A stretch of DNA of 64,000 nt from Acidovorax kalamii (GCF_002245625.1 NZ_NOIG01000004.1:879861-943860), one strand, 5' to 3'; positions 33,147 to 43,277 are shown, numbered from the stretch's first letter. The notes: generated from the letters alone by a model not told the origin. Numbers and translations: made by a program.

Positions 33147-34511
33147 ATGCTGCTGACCCTTGTTGCTTTTGTCGTGGCCCTCGGTCTTCTGATTGCGGTA
33201 CATGAGTACGGCCACTATCGGGTGGCTGTGGCCTGTGGGGTGAAGGTGTTGCGCTTCTCCGTGGGTTTTGGCCACCCCCTGCTGCGCTGGCAACCCAAGG
33301 GGTCTCCCACGGAGTTTGTGGTTGGTGCTTTTCCGCTCGGCGGCTATGTGCGCATGCTGGACGAGCGCGAGGCGCCTGTGCCGCCCGAAGAGCGCCACCT
33401 GGCGTTCAACACCCAGCCTTTGCGCTCGCGGGCAGCCATTGTGGCGGCCGGCCCCCTGGCCAACTTGTTGCTGGCGGTGCTGCTGTATTCCATTGTGAAC
33501 TGGAATGGCGTGGAAGAGCCCCGCGCCGTGCTGGCGAGTCCCGTGGCCGGATCGGTCGCGCACAAAGCGGGCTTGCGGGGGGGCGAACTGGTGGAACGTG
33601 CGGCGCTGGGCGCCGACGAGATGGAGCCCGTCCGCTCGTTCGAGGATCTGCGTTGGCTGCTCACGCGTGGCGCGCTGGAAGGGCAGACGGTGCGTCTGGA
33701 TGTGAAGCCGCAGGCGGGCGCCGCGCACCGAGAGATTCTGCTGGACATGTCGGGCATCGACAGCCGCGAAGCCGATGCGCAGTTGTTCCGCAAGATCGGG
33801 ATTCTGGGGCCGTGGACGCGCCCGGTCCTGGGCGAGGTCATGCCCGATGGCGCAGCGGCCCGCGCCGGCTTGCGCGAGGGTGATTTGGTGCTCAAGCTGG
33901 GGGCCGCCGACGTGGTGGATGGCCAGCAGTTGCGCGAGTTGATCCGCCAGTCGCTGCGCGGGAATGAGCCCCTGTCGCAGGCCTGGCGCATTGACCGCGC
34001 GGGGCAGTTGCTCACACTGGATGTGTTGCCCGAAGCCAAGCAGGAGCAGGGCGCCACGGTGGGGCGCATTGGTGCTTTTGTGGGCGCCCCCCCCGAGTTT
34101 GTGACCGTGGATTACGGCCTGTTCGAGGGCGTCTGGGCTGGGATGGTCAAGACCTGGGATGTGTCGGTGCTGACCTTGCGCATGATGGGGCGCATGGTGA
34201 TCGGCGAGGCATCTCTCAAGAATCTGAGCGGCCCCTTGACGATTGCAGACTACGCCGGGCGTTCGGCCAGCATGGGGTTGACCCAGTACCTCGTGTTTCT
34301 TGCCCTCATCAGCGTGAGTCTGGGCGTGCTCAACCTGCTGCCGCTGCCTGTCTTGGACGGTGGGCACCTGATGTATTATCTTTGGGAGGGTGTCACGGGC
34401 AGGGGAGTGTCGGACGCATGGATGGAGCGTCTGCAGCGTGGAGGCGTTGCGGTCTTGCTTCTCATGATGTCCATAGCCCTGTTCAACGATATCACCCGGC
34501 TCTTTGGCTAA
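33147..34511 (+). CDS. rseP: Site-2 protease RseP
   Basis: RseP is an inner membrane zinc metalloprotease that cleaves membrane proteins within the bilayer, classically the anti-sigma factor RseA to release sigma-E. The 454-residue protein has the HExxH motif in IAVHEYGHYRVAVACG (His18, His22), two PDZ-like periplasmic domains (about 115-300), and the C-terminal zinc-ligand motif PLPVLDGGHLMYYLWEG. It lies 29 bases after dxr and upstream of bamA. This is the standard order linking envelope stress proteolysis with outer membrane assembly. Confidence 0.97.
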   Translation: MLLTLVAFVVALGLLIAVHEYGHYRVAVACGVKVLRFSVGFGHPLLRWQPKGSPTEFVVGAFPLGGYVRMLDEREAPVPPEERHLAFNTQPLRSRAAIVAAGPLANLLLAVLLYSIVNWNGVEEPRAVLASPVAGSVAHKAGLRGGELVERAALGADEMEPVRSFEDLRWLLTRGALEGQTVRLDVKPQAGAAHREILLDMSGIDSREADAQLFRKIGILGPWTRPVLGEVMPDGAAARAGLREGDLVLKLGAADVVDGQQLRELIRQSLRGNEPLSQAWRIDRAGQLLTLDVLPEAKQEQGATVGRIGAFVGAPPEFVTVDYGLFEGVWAGMVKTWDVSVLTLRMMGRMVIGEASLKNLSGPLTIADYAGRSASMGLTQYLVFLALISVSLGVLNLLPLPVLDGGHLMYYLWEGVTGRGVSDAWMERLQRGGVAVLLLMMSIALFNDITRLFG

Positions 34512-34555
34512 CCTTTTGCCGCGATTGCCCTGCAATGGCGGCTCCAGCTTCATTC

Positions 34556-36853
34556 ATGAAAAAACACATCAATCGCCTGGGCGTGCGTACCGCATCGGCC
34601 GTTGCCGCCATGGTTTTTGCCGCCAATGCGGCATGGGCTCTGGAGCCTTTCAAGGTGCAGGATATCCGTGTGGAGGGCCTGCAGCGTGTAGAGCCCGGCA
34701 CCGTGTTTGCCTCCATGCCCCTGCGGGTGGGTGATGACTACAACGACGAGAAGGGCGCTGCTGCCATTCGCGCGTTGTTTGGCCTGGGCCTGTTCAAGGA
34801 CGTGCGCCTGGAGGCCAGCGGCAACGTGCTGGTGGTGGTAGTCGAAGAGCGCCCCTCCATCGCGGATGTGGACTTTGCGGGCGCCCGCGAGTTCGACAAG
34901 GACGCCTTGAAGAAGGCCATGCGTGATGTGGGCCTCGCGGAAGGTCGTCCTTATGACAAGGCCTTGACCGATCGGGCCGAGCAGGAACTCAAGCGCCAGT
35001 ACATCAACAAGAGCCTGTACGGTGCCGAGGTGGTGACCACCGTGACGCCCATCGAGCGCAACCGTGTGAACCTGACCTTCACGGTTGTGGAGGGGGAGCC
35101 CGCACGCATCAAGGAAGTGCGCATCGTAGGCAACAAGGCCTTCAGCGAATCCACCCTCAAGGGGCTGTTCGACCAGGACACGGGCGGCTGGCTCAGCTGG
35201 TACACCAAGTCCGACCGCTACTCCCGCGCCAAGCTCAATGCTGACCTGGAGACGCTGCGCTCGTACTACCTGCAGCGCGGCTACCTGGAGTTCCGCGTGG
35301 ATTCCACGCAGGTGGCGATTTCGCCAGACAAGCAGGACATCTCCATCATCGTCAACGTCACCGAGGGCGAACGGTTTGTGGTGTCGGGGGTGAAGCTGGA
35401 GGGCAACTACCTCGACCGTGAGGATGAGTTCAAGTCCCTGGTGACGATCCGCCCCGGCGAGCCCTACAACGCCGACCAGGTGACCGAGACCACCAAGGCA
35501 TTCTCCGAGTACTTTGCGCGATTCGGTTTTGCATTTGCCCGGGTCGAGGCCGTGCCGGAAATCGACCGCGAAAACAACCGCGCTGTGCTGGTTCTGCAGG
35601 CCGAGCCATCGCGCCGCGCCTATGTGCGCCGCATCAACGTGAGCGGCAACAACCGCACGCGGGACGAAGTGATCCGCCGCGAGTTCCGCCAGTACGAAGC
35701 TTCATGGTACGACGGCGACAAGATTCGCCTGTCGCGCGACCGCGTGGACCGCCTGGGCTTCTTCACAGAAGTCAATGTCGAGACCCAGGAGGTGCCGGGC
35801 GCGCCCGACCAGGTGGATCTGGTGATCAACGTGGCCGAGAAACCCACGGGTTCGCTGCAGATGGGGGTCGGATTCTCCAGTGCTGAAAAGGCCTCGCTTT
35901 CGTTTGGTATCAAGCAGGAGAACATCTTCGGCTCCGGCAACTACCTGGGGATCGATGTCAACACCAGCAAATACCGCCGTACGCTGGTGTTCAGCACCAC
36001 CAATCCCTACTTCACGGCCGACGGCATCTCGCGCACGCTGGACGTGTACTACCGCACCGACAAACCCTATGAGGACCAGGGCGGCAACTACCAGCTGGTC
36101 ACGACCGGGACTTCGGTGCGTTTTGGGGTACCGTTCAGTGAAACCGATACCGTGTTCTTTGGCGGTGGTCTGGAGCAGACCCAGATCAAGCCCGGAACCA
36201 ACATTCCCGCGACCTACCTGTACTACGCCGACAAGTTTGGCTACACCAGCACCTCCATTCCATTGACGGTGGGTTGGTCGCGCGACGATCGGGACAGTGC
36301 CCTGGCCCCCAACTCAGGCCGTTACCAGCGCCTGAACTCCGAGTGGTCCGTGGCCGGCGATGCGCGTTATGTGCGTGCCAACTACCAGTACCAGCAGTAC
36401 ATACCGCTCAACAAGCGCTTCACGGTGGCCTTCAATGGGGAGGCGGGCATTGGCAAGGGCATGAACGGCCGCCCCTTCCCGGTGTTCAAGAACTTCTATT
36501 CGGGCGGCCTGGGTTCCGTGCGTGGCTTCGACCAGGGCACGCTCGGCCCGCGCGACGTGACAGGGGCCTCTCTGGGCGGGCCCAAGAAGGTGACCCTGAA
36601 TGCGGAGCTGATTGCTCCTTTCCCCGGGGCAGGGAACGACCGGACCTTGCGGGTGTTCACTTTTGTGGACGTGGGGAACGTGTACGGAGAGCATGAAAAA
36701 GTCACTTTCAGCGACATGCGTGCCTCCGTGGGCCTGGGGCTGAGCTGGATTTCCCCGCTCGGTCCGCTGCGTTTGGCGTTTGCGCAGCCGGTGCGCAAGT
36801 TCGCTGGCGATAAAATCCAAAAATTGCAATTCCAGATCGGAACGTCTTTCTAA
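34556..36853 (+). CDS. bamA: Outer membrane protein assembly factor BamA
   Basis: BamA is the core of the machine that folds beta-barrel proteins into the outer membrane. The 765-residue precursor has a signal peptide (MKKHINRLGVRTASAVAAMV, cleaved after AWA), five POTRA domains (about 30-425, first FKVQDIRVEGLQRVEPGTVF) and the C-terminal 16-strand barrel. The barrel includes GGLGSVRGFDQGTLGPRD (the VRGF loop) and ends LQFQIGTSF, with the terminal Phe typical of outer membrane proteins. An in-frame ATG seven codons earlier (34535) is an alternative start. The TAA overlaps the ATG of skp by one base. Confidence 0.98.
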   Translation: MKKHINRLGVRTASAVAAMVFAANAAWALEPFKVQDIRVEGLQRVEPGTVFASMPLRVGDDYNDEKGAAAIRALFGLGLFKDVRLEASGNVLVVVVEERPSIADVDFAGAREFDKDALKKAMRDVGLAEGRPYDKALTDRAEQELKRQYINKSLYGAEVVTTVTPIERNRVNLTFTVVEGEPARIKEVRIVGNKAFSESTLKGLFDQDTGGWLSWYTKSDRYSRAKLNADLETLRSYYLQRGYLEFRVDSTQVAISPDKQDISIIVNVTEGERFVVSGVKLEGNYLDREDEFKSLVTIRPGEPYNADQVTETTKAFSEYFARFGFAFARVEAVPEIDRENNRAVLVLQAEPSRRAYVRRINVSGNNRTRDEVIRREFRQYEASWYDGDKIRLSRDRVDRLGFFTEVNVETQEVPGAPDQVDLVINVAEKPTGSLQMGVGFSSAEKASLSFGIKQENIFGSGNYLGIDVNTSKYRRTLVFSTTNPYFTADGISRTLDVYYRTDKPYEDQGGNYQLVTTGTSVRFGVPFSETDTVFFGGGLEQTQIKPGTNIPATYLYYADKFGYTSTSIPLTVGWSRDDRDSALAPNSGRYQRLNSEWSVAGDARYVRANYQYQQYIPLNKRFTVAFNGEAGIGKGMNGRPFPVFKNFYSGGLGSVRGFDQGTLGPRDVTGASLGGPKKVTLNAELIAPFPGAGNDRTLRVFTFVDVGNVYGEHEKVTFSDMRASVGLGLSWISPLGPLRLAFAQPVRKFAGDKIQKLQFQIGTSF

Positions 36854-37374
36854 TGAAATCCTTTTCTCGCCATCTCTCTGTGGCCCTGCTGCTTGGCGTT
36901 GTTGCCGTCGCAGCCCCTGCGCAGGCGCAGGAATTCAAAGCCGGTTTTGTCAATACCGATCGCATCTTCCGTGAAGCCAGCACCGCCAAGGCTGCGCAGG
37001 CCAAGCTGGAGCAGGAATTCTCCCGCCGCGAGAAAGAACTGGTGGACCTGGGCAACACCCTGAAAACCGCCACCGACAAGTTTGAACGCGAAGCCCCCAC
37101 CATGGCCGAGAGCCAGCGCACCACGCGCCAACGCCAGCTTGTGGACCAGGACCGCGACTTCCAGCGCAAGCGCCGTGAGTTCCAGGAGGACCTGAGCGCC
37201 CGCAAGAACGAAGAGCTGTCCCAGGTGCTGGAGCGCGCCAACAAGGTCGTCAAGCAAGTGGCAGAGGCTGAAAAGTACGACGTGATCCTGCAAGAGGCCG
37301 TCTACATCAATCCCAAGCATGACATCACCGACAAGGTGATCAAGGCGTTGAATGCCGCTGCTGGCGCCAAGTAA
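36853..37374 (+). CDS. skp: OmpH/Skp-family periplasmic chaperone
   Basis: Skp holds unfolded outer membrane proteins on the way to BamA. The 173-residue protein has a signal peptide (LSVALLLGVVAVAAPAQA), then FKAGFVNTDRIFREASTAKAAQAKLEQEF, long basic coiled-coil arms rich in Arg, Lys and Gln, and the C-terminal strand segment AEKYDVILQEAVYINPKHDIT. The start codon overlaps the bamA stop (TAATG), indicating coupled translation, and lpxD follows after 27 bases. Confidence 0.95.
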   Translation: MKSFSRHLSVALLLGVVAVAAPAQAQEFKAGFVNTDRIFREASTAKAAQAKLEQEFSRREKELVDLGNTLKTATDKFEREAPTMAESQRTTRQRQLVDQDRDFQRKRREFQEDLSARKNEELSQVLERANKVVKQVAEAEKYDVILQEAVYINPKHDITDKVIKALNAAAGAK

Positions 37375-37401
37375 TCAGCCACAGCGCTGGGCAGGTGGCG
37401 C

Positions 37402-38385
37402 GTGAGCGGCTTGCTGCTCGGGCACATTGTGGATGTGCTCGGTGGTTCGCTGGAGGGGGGGGCGCGTGACACCGCCATTGCCCGCATCGCGCCACTGGAG
37501 GTTGCAGGCCCCGGGGACCTCAGTTTCCTGAGCAACCCCCGCTACCAACAGCAACTGGCCGCCTCCCGGGCGGCCTGTGTCATTGTGGCGCCTGCCTTGC
37601 GCGAGGCCGCTCTGGCGCGTGGCGCCTGCATCGTGGCAGACAACCCCTATGTCTACTTTGCGCGTGCCACCCAGCTGTGGCGGCAGCGCAATGCGCCCGC
37701 ACGGCCCGCTGGCGTGCATCCCAGTGCCGTGGTGGACCCCACGGCCCAGGTGCACCCCACAGCCACCATCGGCCCGCTGTGTGTGGTCGAGCGCGGTGCG
37801 CGCGTGGGAGCCGACACCGTGCTCAAGTCGCGGGTCACCGTGGGTGAGGATTGCCATATCGGCGCGCGCTGCATCGTGCACTCCGGTGTGGTGATCGGTG
37901 CCGACGGTTTTGGTTTTGCGCCTGAAAACGGGCAATGGGTCAAGATCGAGCAACTGGGTGCAGTCCGCATCGGCGACGATGTGGAAATCGGCGCCAATAC
38001 CTGCATCGACCGGGGCGCGCTGCAAGACACCGTGATTGAAGACGGCGTCAAGCTCGACAACCTGATCCAGGTGGGTCACAACGTACGCATCGGCAAGCAT
38101 GCCGCGATGGCTGGGTGCGTGGGCATTGCGGGCAGCGCCACCATTGGTGCACATTGCACGGTGGGCGGCGGCGCGATTGTGCTGGGGCACCTGGAACTGG
38201 CCGACAACGTGCATATCTCGGCGGCGACGGTCGTTACCCGGTCACTGACCCAGCCTGGCCAGTACACGGGCATGTTTCCCATCGACGACAATGCGCGGTG
38301 GGAAAAGAACGCTGCGACACTCAAACAACTGCACAGCCTGCGCGAGCGCATCAAGGCGCTGGAGCAGGCCCTCAAAGCAGCATGA
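37402..38385 (+). CDS. lpxD: UDP-3-O-acylglucosamine N-acyltransferase LpxD
   Basis: LpxD adds the second acyl chain in lipid A synthesis. The 327-residue product has the N-terminal uridine-binding domain ([19 protein letters not shown]) and a left-handed beta-helix of hexapeptide repeats (about 105-290). The catalytic His region is [18 protein letters not shown]-like, and it ends with a C-terminal helix. The GTG at 37402 is chosen because it follows GCAGGTGGCGC and gives family length. It is the first lipid A gene of the run lpxD-fabZ-lpxA-lpxB. Confidence 0.97.
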   Translation: MSGLLLGHIVDVLGGSLEGGARDTAIARIAPLEVAGPGDLSFLSNPRYQQQLAASRAACVIVAPALREAALARGACIVADNPYVYFARATQLWRQRNAPARPAGVHPSAVVDPTAQVHPTATIGPLCVVERGARVGADTVLKSRVTVGEDCHIGARCIVHSGVVIGADGFGFAPENGQWVKIEQLGAVRIGDDVEIGANTCIDRGALQDTVIEDGVKLDNLIQVGHNVRIGKHAAMAGCVGIAGSATIGAHCTVGGGAIVLGHLELADNVHISAATVVTRSLTQPGQYTGMFPIDDNARWEKNAATLKQLHSLRERIKALEQALKAA

Positions 38386-38401
38386 ACGGAAGAACAACTC
38401 G

Positions 38402-38842
38402 ATGATGGATATCCACGCAATTCTCAAGCAACTGCCGCACCGCTACCCCTTTCTGCTGGTGGACAAGGTGATCGAGCTTGAGAGCAACACCCGCATCAAG
38501 GCGATCAAGAACGTCACCTTCAACGAGCCGTACTTTGGTGGGCATTTCCCGGGACGCCCCGTGATGCCCGGCGTGCTGATCCTCGAAGCCCTGGCGCAAG
38601 CCGCCGGGCTGCTGGCTTTTGATGCCATGGGCAAGGTGCCCGACGAAAACAATATCTACTACTTTGTCGGCATCGATGGCGCGCGCTTCAAGCGTCCCGT
38701 GGAGCCGGGCGACCAACTGGTCCTGACCATCACCATTGACCGCGTGCGCGGCGGTATCTGGAAGTTCAAGGGTGTGGCGAGTGTGGGCGATGAGGTGGCC
38801 TGCGAGGCCGAACTCATGTGCACCATGCGCAGCGTGGGCTGA
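38402..38842 (+). CDS. fabZ: 3-hydroxyacyl-ACP dehydratase FabZ
   Basis: FabZ dehydrates beta-hydroxyacyl-ACP in fatty acid elongation and competes with lipid A synthesis for the same substrate, which explains its place here. The 146-residue hot-dog protein has [13 protein letters not shown] (His14 region), [29 protein letters not shown] with the catalytic His and Glu, and the C-terminal AELMCTMR. The first of two adjacent ATGs (38402) was taken; 38405 is equally possible. Spacing to lpxD is 16 bases and to lpxA 20. Confidence 0.98.
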   Translation: MMDIHAILKQLPHRYPFLLVDKVIELESNTRIKAIKNVTFNEPYFGGHFPGRPVMPGVLILEALAQAAGLLAFDAMGKVPDENNIYYFVGIDGARFKRPVEPGDQLVLTITIDRVRGGIWKFKGVASVGDEVACEAELMCTMRSVG

Positions 38843-38862
38843 CCGACTCTGGCCATTGGATC

Positions 38863-39651
38863 GTGAGCAACATTCATCCCACTGCCATTGTTGAGGCGGG
38901 TGCCCGCATCGACCCTTCCGTCACGGTGGGGCCCTATGCGGTGATTGGTTCGCAGGTCGTGATCGGTGCAGGCAGTTCCGTGGGCTCTCACTGCGTGATC
39001 CAGGGCCGCACCACCATCGGCCAGGACAACCGGATCTTCCAGTTTGCATCCCTGGGGGCCGAGCCGCAGGACAAAAAGTACAAGGGCGAAGACACCGAGC
39101 TGGTCATCGGCGACCGCAACACGGTGCGCGAATTCTGTACCTTCAACCGGGGTGTTCCGGGTGCGGGTGGCAAGACCAGCATCGGCGACGACAACTGGAT
39201 CATGGCCTACACCCACATCGCGCACGACTGCCATGTGGGCAACCACACGACCATGGCCAACAACACCACGTTGGCCGGCCATGTGCTGATTGGCGACTGG
39301 GTCACGGTGGGCGGGCTCACCGGTATCCACCAGTTTGTGAAGATCGGGGCGCACGCCATGATCGGGTTCTCCAGCGCTGTGTCGCAGGACGTGCCGCCTT
39401 TCATGATGGTCGATGGCAACCCGTTGTCCGTACGGGGGCTCAATCTGGAAGGCTTGCGCCGCCGGGGGTTCTCGGCCGCACGCGTGGCGGGCATCAAGCA
39501 GATGCACCGCGCGTTGTACCGCCAAGGGCTGACACTGGACGCCGCGCGCGCCGCCATGGCCGAGTTGCCCGCCGCCCATCCGGAGGCGGCTGCCGATGTC
39601 GCGCTGGTGCTGGCGTTCCTGGATGCGTCCACGCGCGGCATCGCGCGCTGA
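38863..39651 (+). CDS. lpxA: UDP-GlcNAc acyltransferase LpxA
   Basis: LpxA catalyses the first acylation in lipid A synthesis. The 262-residue protein is mostly hexapeptide-repeat beta-helix, starting [20 protein letters not shown]. It carries the catalytic His in [17 protein letters not shown] and the motif [20 protein letters not shown]; a C-terminal helical domain follows ([22 protein letters not shown]). The GTG at 38863 fits the family start; the upstream in-frame region overlaps fabZ. It is co-oriented with lpxB nine bases downstream. Confidence 0.98.
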   Translation: MSNIHPTAIVEAGARIDPSVTVGPYAVIGSQVVIGAGSSVGSHCVIQGRTTIGQDNRIFQFASLGAEPQDKKYKGEDTELVIGDRNTVREFCTFNRGVPGAGGKTSIGDDNWIMAYTHIAHDCHVGNHTTMANNTTLAGHVLIGDWVTVGGLTGIHQFVKIGAHAMIGFSSAVSQDVPPFMMVDGNPLSVRGLNLEGLRRRGFSAARVAGIKQMHRALYRQGLTLDAARAAMAELPAAHPEAAADVALVLAFLDASTRGIAR

Positions 39652-39660
39652 GGGGCTGCG

Positions 39661-40824
39661 ATGAGTGTTTCCCCCCGCATCGCCATGGTGGCGGGCGAGA
39701 CGTCGGGCGACTTGCTCGCCGGTCTTTTGATCGACGGCATGCAGGCCCATTGGCCGGGGTTGCAATCCTGCGGCATCGGCGGCCCGCAGATGGCACGCCG
39801 GGGCTTCAGCGCCTGGTGGCCCAGCGAAAAGCTGGCCGTGCATGGCTACAGCATGGAAGTGCTGCGCCGCCTGCGCGAGCTGCTGGGCATCCGCAAACAA
39901 CTGCGCGAGCGCCTGCTCAAGGACCGCCCCGACGTGTTCATCGGCGTGGACGCGCCCGATTTCAATCTGGGGCTGGAGGCTGATCTGCGTGCCGCCGGCG
40001 TCAAGACGGTGCACTTCGTATGCCCGTCGATCTGGGCCTGGCGTGCCGAGCGGGTGGAGAAAATCCGCCGCAGTGCCGACCATGTGCTGTGCATTTTCCC
40101 GTTCGAGCCGGAGTTGCTCGCGCAGCATGGCATTGCCGCCACCTACGTGGGCCATCCGCTGGCCGGGGTGATCCCCATGGTGCCTGACCGCGCAGCAGCC
40201 CGGGCGCAGCTGGGCCTTCAGGACCGCGACGAAGTCCTGGCCATTCTTCCCGGTAGCCGGTCTTCAGAAATCCAGTACATCGCCCGCCCATTTTTTGAGG
40301 CGGCTGCGCTTCTCCGCCAGGCGCGACCAGCCATCAAATTGATAGTTCCTGCTGTCCCGGCGTTGCGCGGCCGCATCGAGCAGGCGGCCCAGGCCTGTGG
40401 CCTGGGGGATGCCGTGCAGATCATCACCGGACAGTCCCACACGGTGCTCGCGGCCTGTGACGCCACGCTGATTGCCAGTGGCACCGCCACACTCGAAGCC
40501 GCACTGTTCAAGCGCCCCATGGTGATTGGGTACCACATGCACCCGCTGAGCTGGTGGCTGATGCGCCGCAAGCAGCTGCAGCCCTGGGTGGGCCTGCCCA
40601 ACATTCTGTGCCGTGAGTTTGTGGTGCCCGAGCTGATCCAGGATGCCGCCACACCGCAGGCGCTCTGCGCGGCCACGCTGGAATGGCTGGATGCCCGGCA
40701 CAACAACCCCGCAAAAATCACTGCGCTGGAGCAGCGCTTTGCAGCGTTGCACCAAAGCCTGCAACGCAATACCCCCCAATTGGCTGCCGATGCGATCCAG
40801 AAAATCCTCTCCCCCGCTGCCTGA
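39661..40824 (+). CDS. lpxB: Lipid-A-disaccharide synthase LpxB
   Basis: LpxB joins UDP-diacylglucosamine and lipid X to form the lipid A disaccharide. The 387-residue GT19 protein has [19 protein letters not shown] at the start, the [11 protein letters not shown] motif, [26 protein letters not shown], and [19 protein letters not shown]. Codons 210-229 (about [19 protein letters not shown]) are read from a copy of the dispersed repeat (G), yet fit the family's conserved helix. Its 3' end overlaps the rnhB start by 35 bases. Confidence 0.97.
   Translation: MSVSPRIAMVAGETSGDLLAGLLIDGMQAHWPGLQSCGIGGPQMARRGFSAWWPSEKLAVHGYSMEVLRRLRELLGIRKQLRERLLKDRPDVFIGVDAPDFNLGLEADLRAAGVKTVHFVCPSIWAWRAERVEKIRRSADHVLCIFPFEPELLAQHGIAATYVGHPLAGVIPMVPDRAAARAQLGLQDRDEVLAILPGSRSSEIQYIARPFFEAAALLRQARPAIKLIVPAVPALRGRIEQAAQACGLGDAVQIITGQSHTVLAACDATLIASGTATLEAALFKRPMVIGYHMHPLSWWLMRRKQLQPWVGLPNILCREFVVPELIQDAATPQALCAATLEWLDARHNNPAKITALEQRFAALHQSLQRNTPQLAADAIQKILSPAA
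40290..40346 (-). repeat. Dispersed AT-headed element, copy G (inside lpxB)
   Basis: On the minus strand it begins ACTATCAATTTGATGGC and continues TGGTCGCGCCTGGCGGAGAA and GCGCAGCCGCCTCAAAAAAT. It keeps the family pattern in full although it is translated on the opposite strand as part of LpxB. Confidence 0.6.
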
Positions 40825-41416
40825 GCAGGCCTGCCTGCCCTGGCATCCACCCGGCTTGGCGGCTGGCGTGGACGAGGCGGGCCGGGGCCCTCTGGCCGGG
40901 CCCGTGGTGGCTGCTGCCGTCATCCTCGATGACCTGCATCCGATTGCAGGCCTGGCCGACTCCAAGAAGCTCACCCCGGCGCGGCGTGAAAAGCTCTATG
41001 ACGAGATTCGTGCCAAGGCGCTGTGTTTCTGTATTGCCGAGGCCAGCGTGGAAGAGATCGACCGCCTCAACATCCTGCAGGCCACGATGCTGGCCATGCG
41101 CCGGGCCGTGATGGGGCTGCGCCTCAAGCCGGTGATGGTGCTGGTGGATGGCAACCGGCTGCCCGTGCTGGATGTGCCGGCCGAGGCCATCGTCAAGGGC
41201 GATGCGCTGGTGCCTTCGATCTCGGCGGCGTCCATTCTGGCCAAGGTGCACCGAGACCGCTGGTGCGTGCAGGTGCACGAAGAATTTCCCCAATACGGTT
41301 TTGCCGGGCACAAGGGCTACGGCACGGCAGTGCACATGGCCGCCCTGCGCGAGCATGGCGCCTGTGTGCACCACCGGCGCTCGTTCGCACCGGTTGCCCA
41401 GAACCTGCCGAGCTGA
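40790..41416 (+). CDS. rnhB: Ribonuclease HII
   Basis: RNase HII nicks RNA in RNA-DNA hybrids and removes misincorporated ribonucleotides. The 208-residue protein has [21 protein letters not shown] with the first catalytic Asp-Glu, [25 protein letters not shown] and [23 protein letters not shown] with further acidic residues. It ends HYHRRSF-like (VHHRRSFAP). ATG 40790 is inside the end of lpxB; the overlap of 35 bases in another frame suggests coupling. Confidence 0.97.
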   Translation: MRSRKSSPPLPEQACLPWHPPGLAAGVDEAGRGPLAGPVVAAAVILDDLHPIAGLADSKKLTPARREKLYDEIRAKALCFCIAEASVEEIDRLNILQATMLAMRRAVMGLRLKPVMVLVDGNRLPVLDVPAEAIVKGDALVPSISAASILAKVHRDRWCVQVHEEFPQYGFAGHKGYGTAVHMAALREHGACVHHRRSFAPVAQNLPS

Positions 41417-41437
41417 CCGGGCTGCACGAGACTACCG

Positions 41438-42211
41438 ATGACCTCTTCGTCTGTGATTGCCATCCATTCCCGCGACAACGCCTTCGTCAAGGACCTGCGC
41501 CGCCTGGCCCAGGACACCACGGCCTACCGCAAGCAAGGCCGCGTGTGGCTGGAGGGGGACCATCTCTGCCGTGCGGCGCTGGCGCGCGGGCTGCGCGCGT
41601 CGGTGGCGGTCTTTTCTGAGTCTTTTTGGCCGTCTGCGCGCGTTGAGTATGCCCAAGATGCTATCAAAACAATAGTGTTGGCCGATGCGCTGTTTGCCGA
41701 CATCAGCGGGCTGGAATCCCCAGCACGCATGGGGTTCATCCTGGACCTGCCGGCCCCAGCTGCCCTGCGTGCCGATGCTGCGACCGTGGTGCTGGACCGG
41801 GTGCAGGATGCGGGCAACGTGGGCTCCATCCTGCGCAGTGCCTCGGCGTTCGGGTTTCGGCAGGTAGTAGCCTTCAAGGGCAGTGCTGCGCTGTGGTCGC
41901 CCAAGGTCTTGCGTGCCGGGATGGGCGCGCATTTTGCGCTGGACCTGATCGAAGGGGTGGGGCTGGAGGATGTCCAGGCGCTCCAGGTGCCCTTGGTGGT
42001 GACCAGTTCGCACGCGGGCGACTATCTGCATCGCGTTGCCTTGCCCTGGCCCTGCGCTTGGGTCATGGGGCATGAGGGCCAGGGTGTTTCTGCCGCTCTG
42101 GAGGAGCGGGCCGCCTTGCGCATCCGCATTGCCCAGCCCGGGGGCGAGGAATCGCTGAATGTGGCCGCCGCCGCAGCCATCTGCCTGCACGCCAGCGGCG
42201 CGGGCCGCTGA
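41438..42211 (+). CDS. TrmH/SpoU-family RNA 2'-O-methyltransferase
   Basis: The 257-residue SPOUT methyltransferase uses SAM to methylate a ribose in rRNA or tRNA. It has the N-terminal substrate-binding domain (about 1-95) and the knotted catalytic domain with LDRVQDAGNVGSILRSASAFGF (motif 1), VMGHEGQGVSAAL (motif 2) and QPGGEESLNVAAAAAICLHA (motif 3). It resembles TsnR/RlmB-type enzymes; the target base is unknown. Codons 62-80 (around SFWPSARVEYAQDAIKTIV) are encoded by repeat copy H within the less conserved N-terminal domain. It lies 21 bases after rnhB. Confidence 0.9.
   Translation: MTSSSVIAIHSRDNAFVKDLRRLAQDTTAYRKQGRVWLEGDHLCRAALARGLRASVAVFSESFWPSARVEYAQDAIKTIVLADALFADISGLESPARMGFILDLPAPAALRADAATVVLDRVQDAGNVGSILRSASAFGFRQVVAFKGSAALWSPKVLRAGMGAHFALDLIEGVGLEDVQALQVPLVVTSSHAGDYLHRVALPWPCAWVMGHEGQGVSAALEERAALRIRIAQPGGEESLNVAAAAAICLHASGAGR
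41621..41676 (-). repeat. Dispersed AT-headed element, copy H (inside the methyltransferase gene)
   Basis: On the minus strand it begins ACTATTGTTTTGATAGC and continues ATCTTGGGCATACTCAACGC and GCGCAGACGGCCAAAAAGA. Spacing from ATAGC to the A-run equals copies C, E and I. It is read in the same codon phase as copy G (GCY ATC AAA). Confidence 0.72.
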
Positions 42212-42316
42212 ACTCCGGCAAGCGCAGGCACCGCCCCAATTCAGCGCGCATGTGCCAATCCCATGGGCGGGGCGGGCCTCTGGCACAGGCCCCCGTGAGT
42301 CCCTCGTGCGTGCGGC

Positions 42317-43135
42317 TTATTGGTTGCGCAGAAACTGGCGGACAAATTCCTCCTGATTGGGGGCGTCCTTCTCGGTGCTGAACACCACCTGCTGGTTTTC
42401 CACCCGGATCTTGAGCCGGGGGCCGAAGTGGCACTGCACCTGGCCCAGGCCTGCTGCCGTTGGTTTGAACTGTGGGGTATTGCGGCAGAGGCTGTCGATC
42501 TCCGAGGCCACCACACCGCAAAAACTGGGGATGCTGAGGCTCTGCAGCTTTTCGTCATCGATGCTGGCCCAGTCCACCGTGGTCTTTACGGGGGTGCCAC
42601 AAGATGCGCTGGCGTCCAGGTCCATCTTGGCGAGTTCTGCCTGGGCGCCTGCCAGCCGCTTGTTGCGGTCGAAGCGGGCCAGTTTCTCCTGTATGCCTTG
42701 TTTGAGTTGGCGCTCGTAGCTGGCTTGCAGGTCGGCCAGCTTGAACGCCTTGCTCTTGTCGTCGCTGAAGGCCAGGGCGACGCCATCCCGTTTGCCCGGC
42801 AGGTACACCACGTAGTGGTCTCCGCCACGGTAGGTGTGGCTTTGTTTGTGCAGCAAGCCGTAGCTGCGGCCATCGATGCGGGTGGTGTAGACCTCGCGTG
42901 CGGAGCCCTGGGGTTCTCGAGTGCTCAGGAACACCACCTGGTCGATGGGGTCATTGATGCCACTCACGCGCACGAGCGCCTGCTTGCCGTCGGCGGTGGG
43001 TGCCAGCACCACTTCCACCCCCTGCGGGGCCACAAACACCTGGGGATATTTGGCCAGTTCGATGGCGTGGGATGCCATGGCGGCAAGGCTGCCGACAAAG
43101 GCCAATGTCAGAGAGCGGGGGAGGAGGGGGTGCAT
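42317..43135 (-). CDS. Secreted protein of unknown function
   Basis: No family is recognised. The 272-residue product has a signal peptide (LTLAFVGSLAAMASHA, residues 9-24). A beta-rich N-terminal part follows (QVFVAPQGVEVVLAPTADGK...VYTTRIDGRSYGLLHKQSHTYRGGDHYVVYLPG), then a charged helical stretch (about 135-185) and a C-terminal part with four Cys (ASCGTP, SFCGVV, LCRN, QCHFG) that could form two disulfides. It is probably periplasmic. It stands alone on the minus strand, tail to tail with the methyltransferase gene and divergent from carA, 281 bases away. Confidence 0.75.
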   Translation of the reverse strand: MHPLLPRSLTLAFVGSLAAMASHAIELAKYPQVFVAPQGVEVVLAPTADGKQALVRVSGINDPIDQVVFLSTREPQGSAREVYTTRIDGRSYGLLHKQSHTYRGGDHYVVYLPGKRDGVALAFSDDKSKAFKLADLQASYERQLKQGIQEKLARFDRNKRLAGAQAELAKMDLDASASCGTPVKTTVDWASIDDEKLQSLSIPSFCGVVASEIDSLCRNTPQFKPTAAGLGQVQCHFGPRLKIRVENQQVVFSTEKDAPNQEEFVRQFLRNQ

Positions 43136-43246
43136 TGAGACATATCCTTGGGTGGTTGCAGATCAGCGGCGCAGTCTAGGTGGGGCAGCGTGGCCCGTAA
43201 CACCGGAAGCGTTTGCTTACGTAACAAGGTTATGCAAGACGTGCAT

Positions 43247-43277
43247 TTGATGTGAAGTGCCGGGGCAAGGGTATAAT
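43247..43277 (+). promoter_or_regulatory. Candidate promoter of carAB
   Basis: TATAAT (43272-43277) is a perfect -10 box. TTGATG (43247-43252) lies 19 bases upstream, slightly far for -35. Transcription from here would give a leader of about 130 bases before carA, in which I see no clear attenuator hairpin. Confidence 0.6.

Noticed and set aside
42274-42292. Terminator between the methyltransferase and the secreted orphan
   Set aside because: GGGCCT-N7-AGGCCC forms a stem, but neither strand has a T-run after it.
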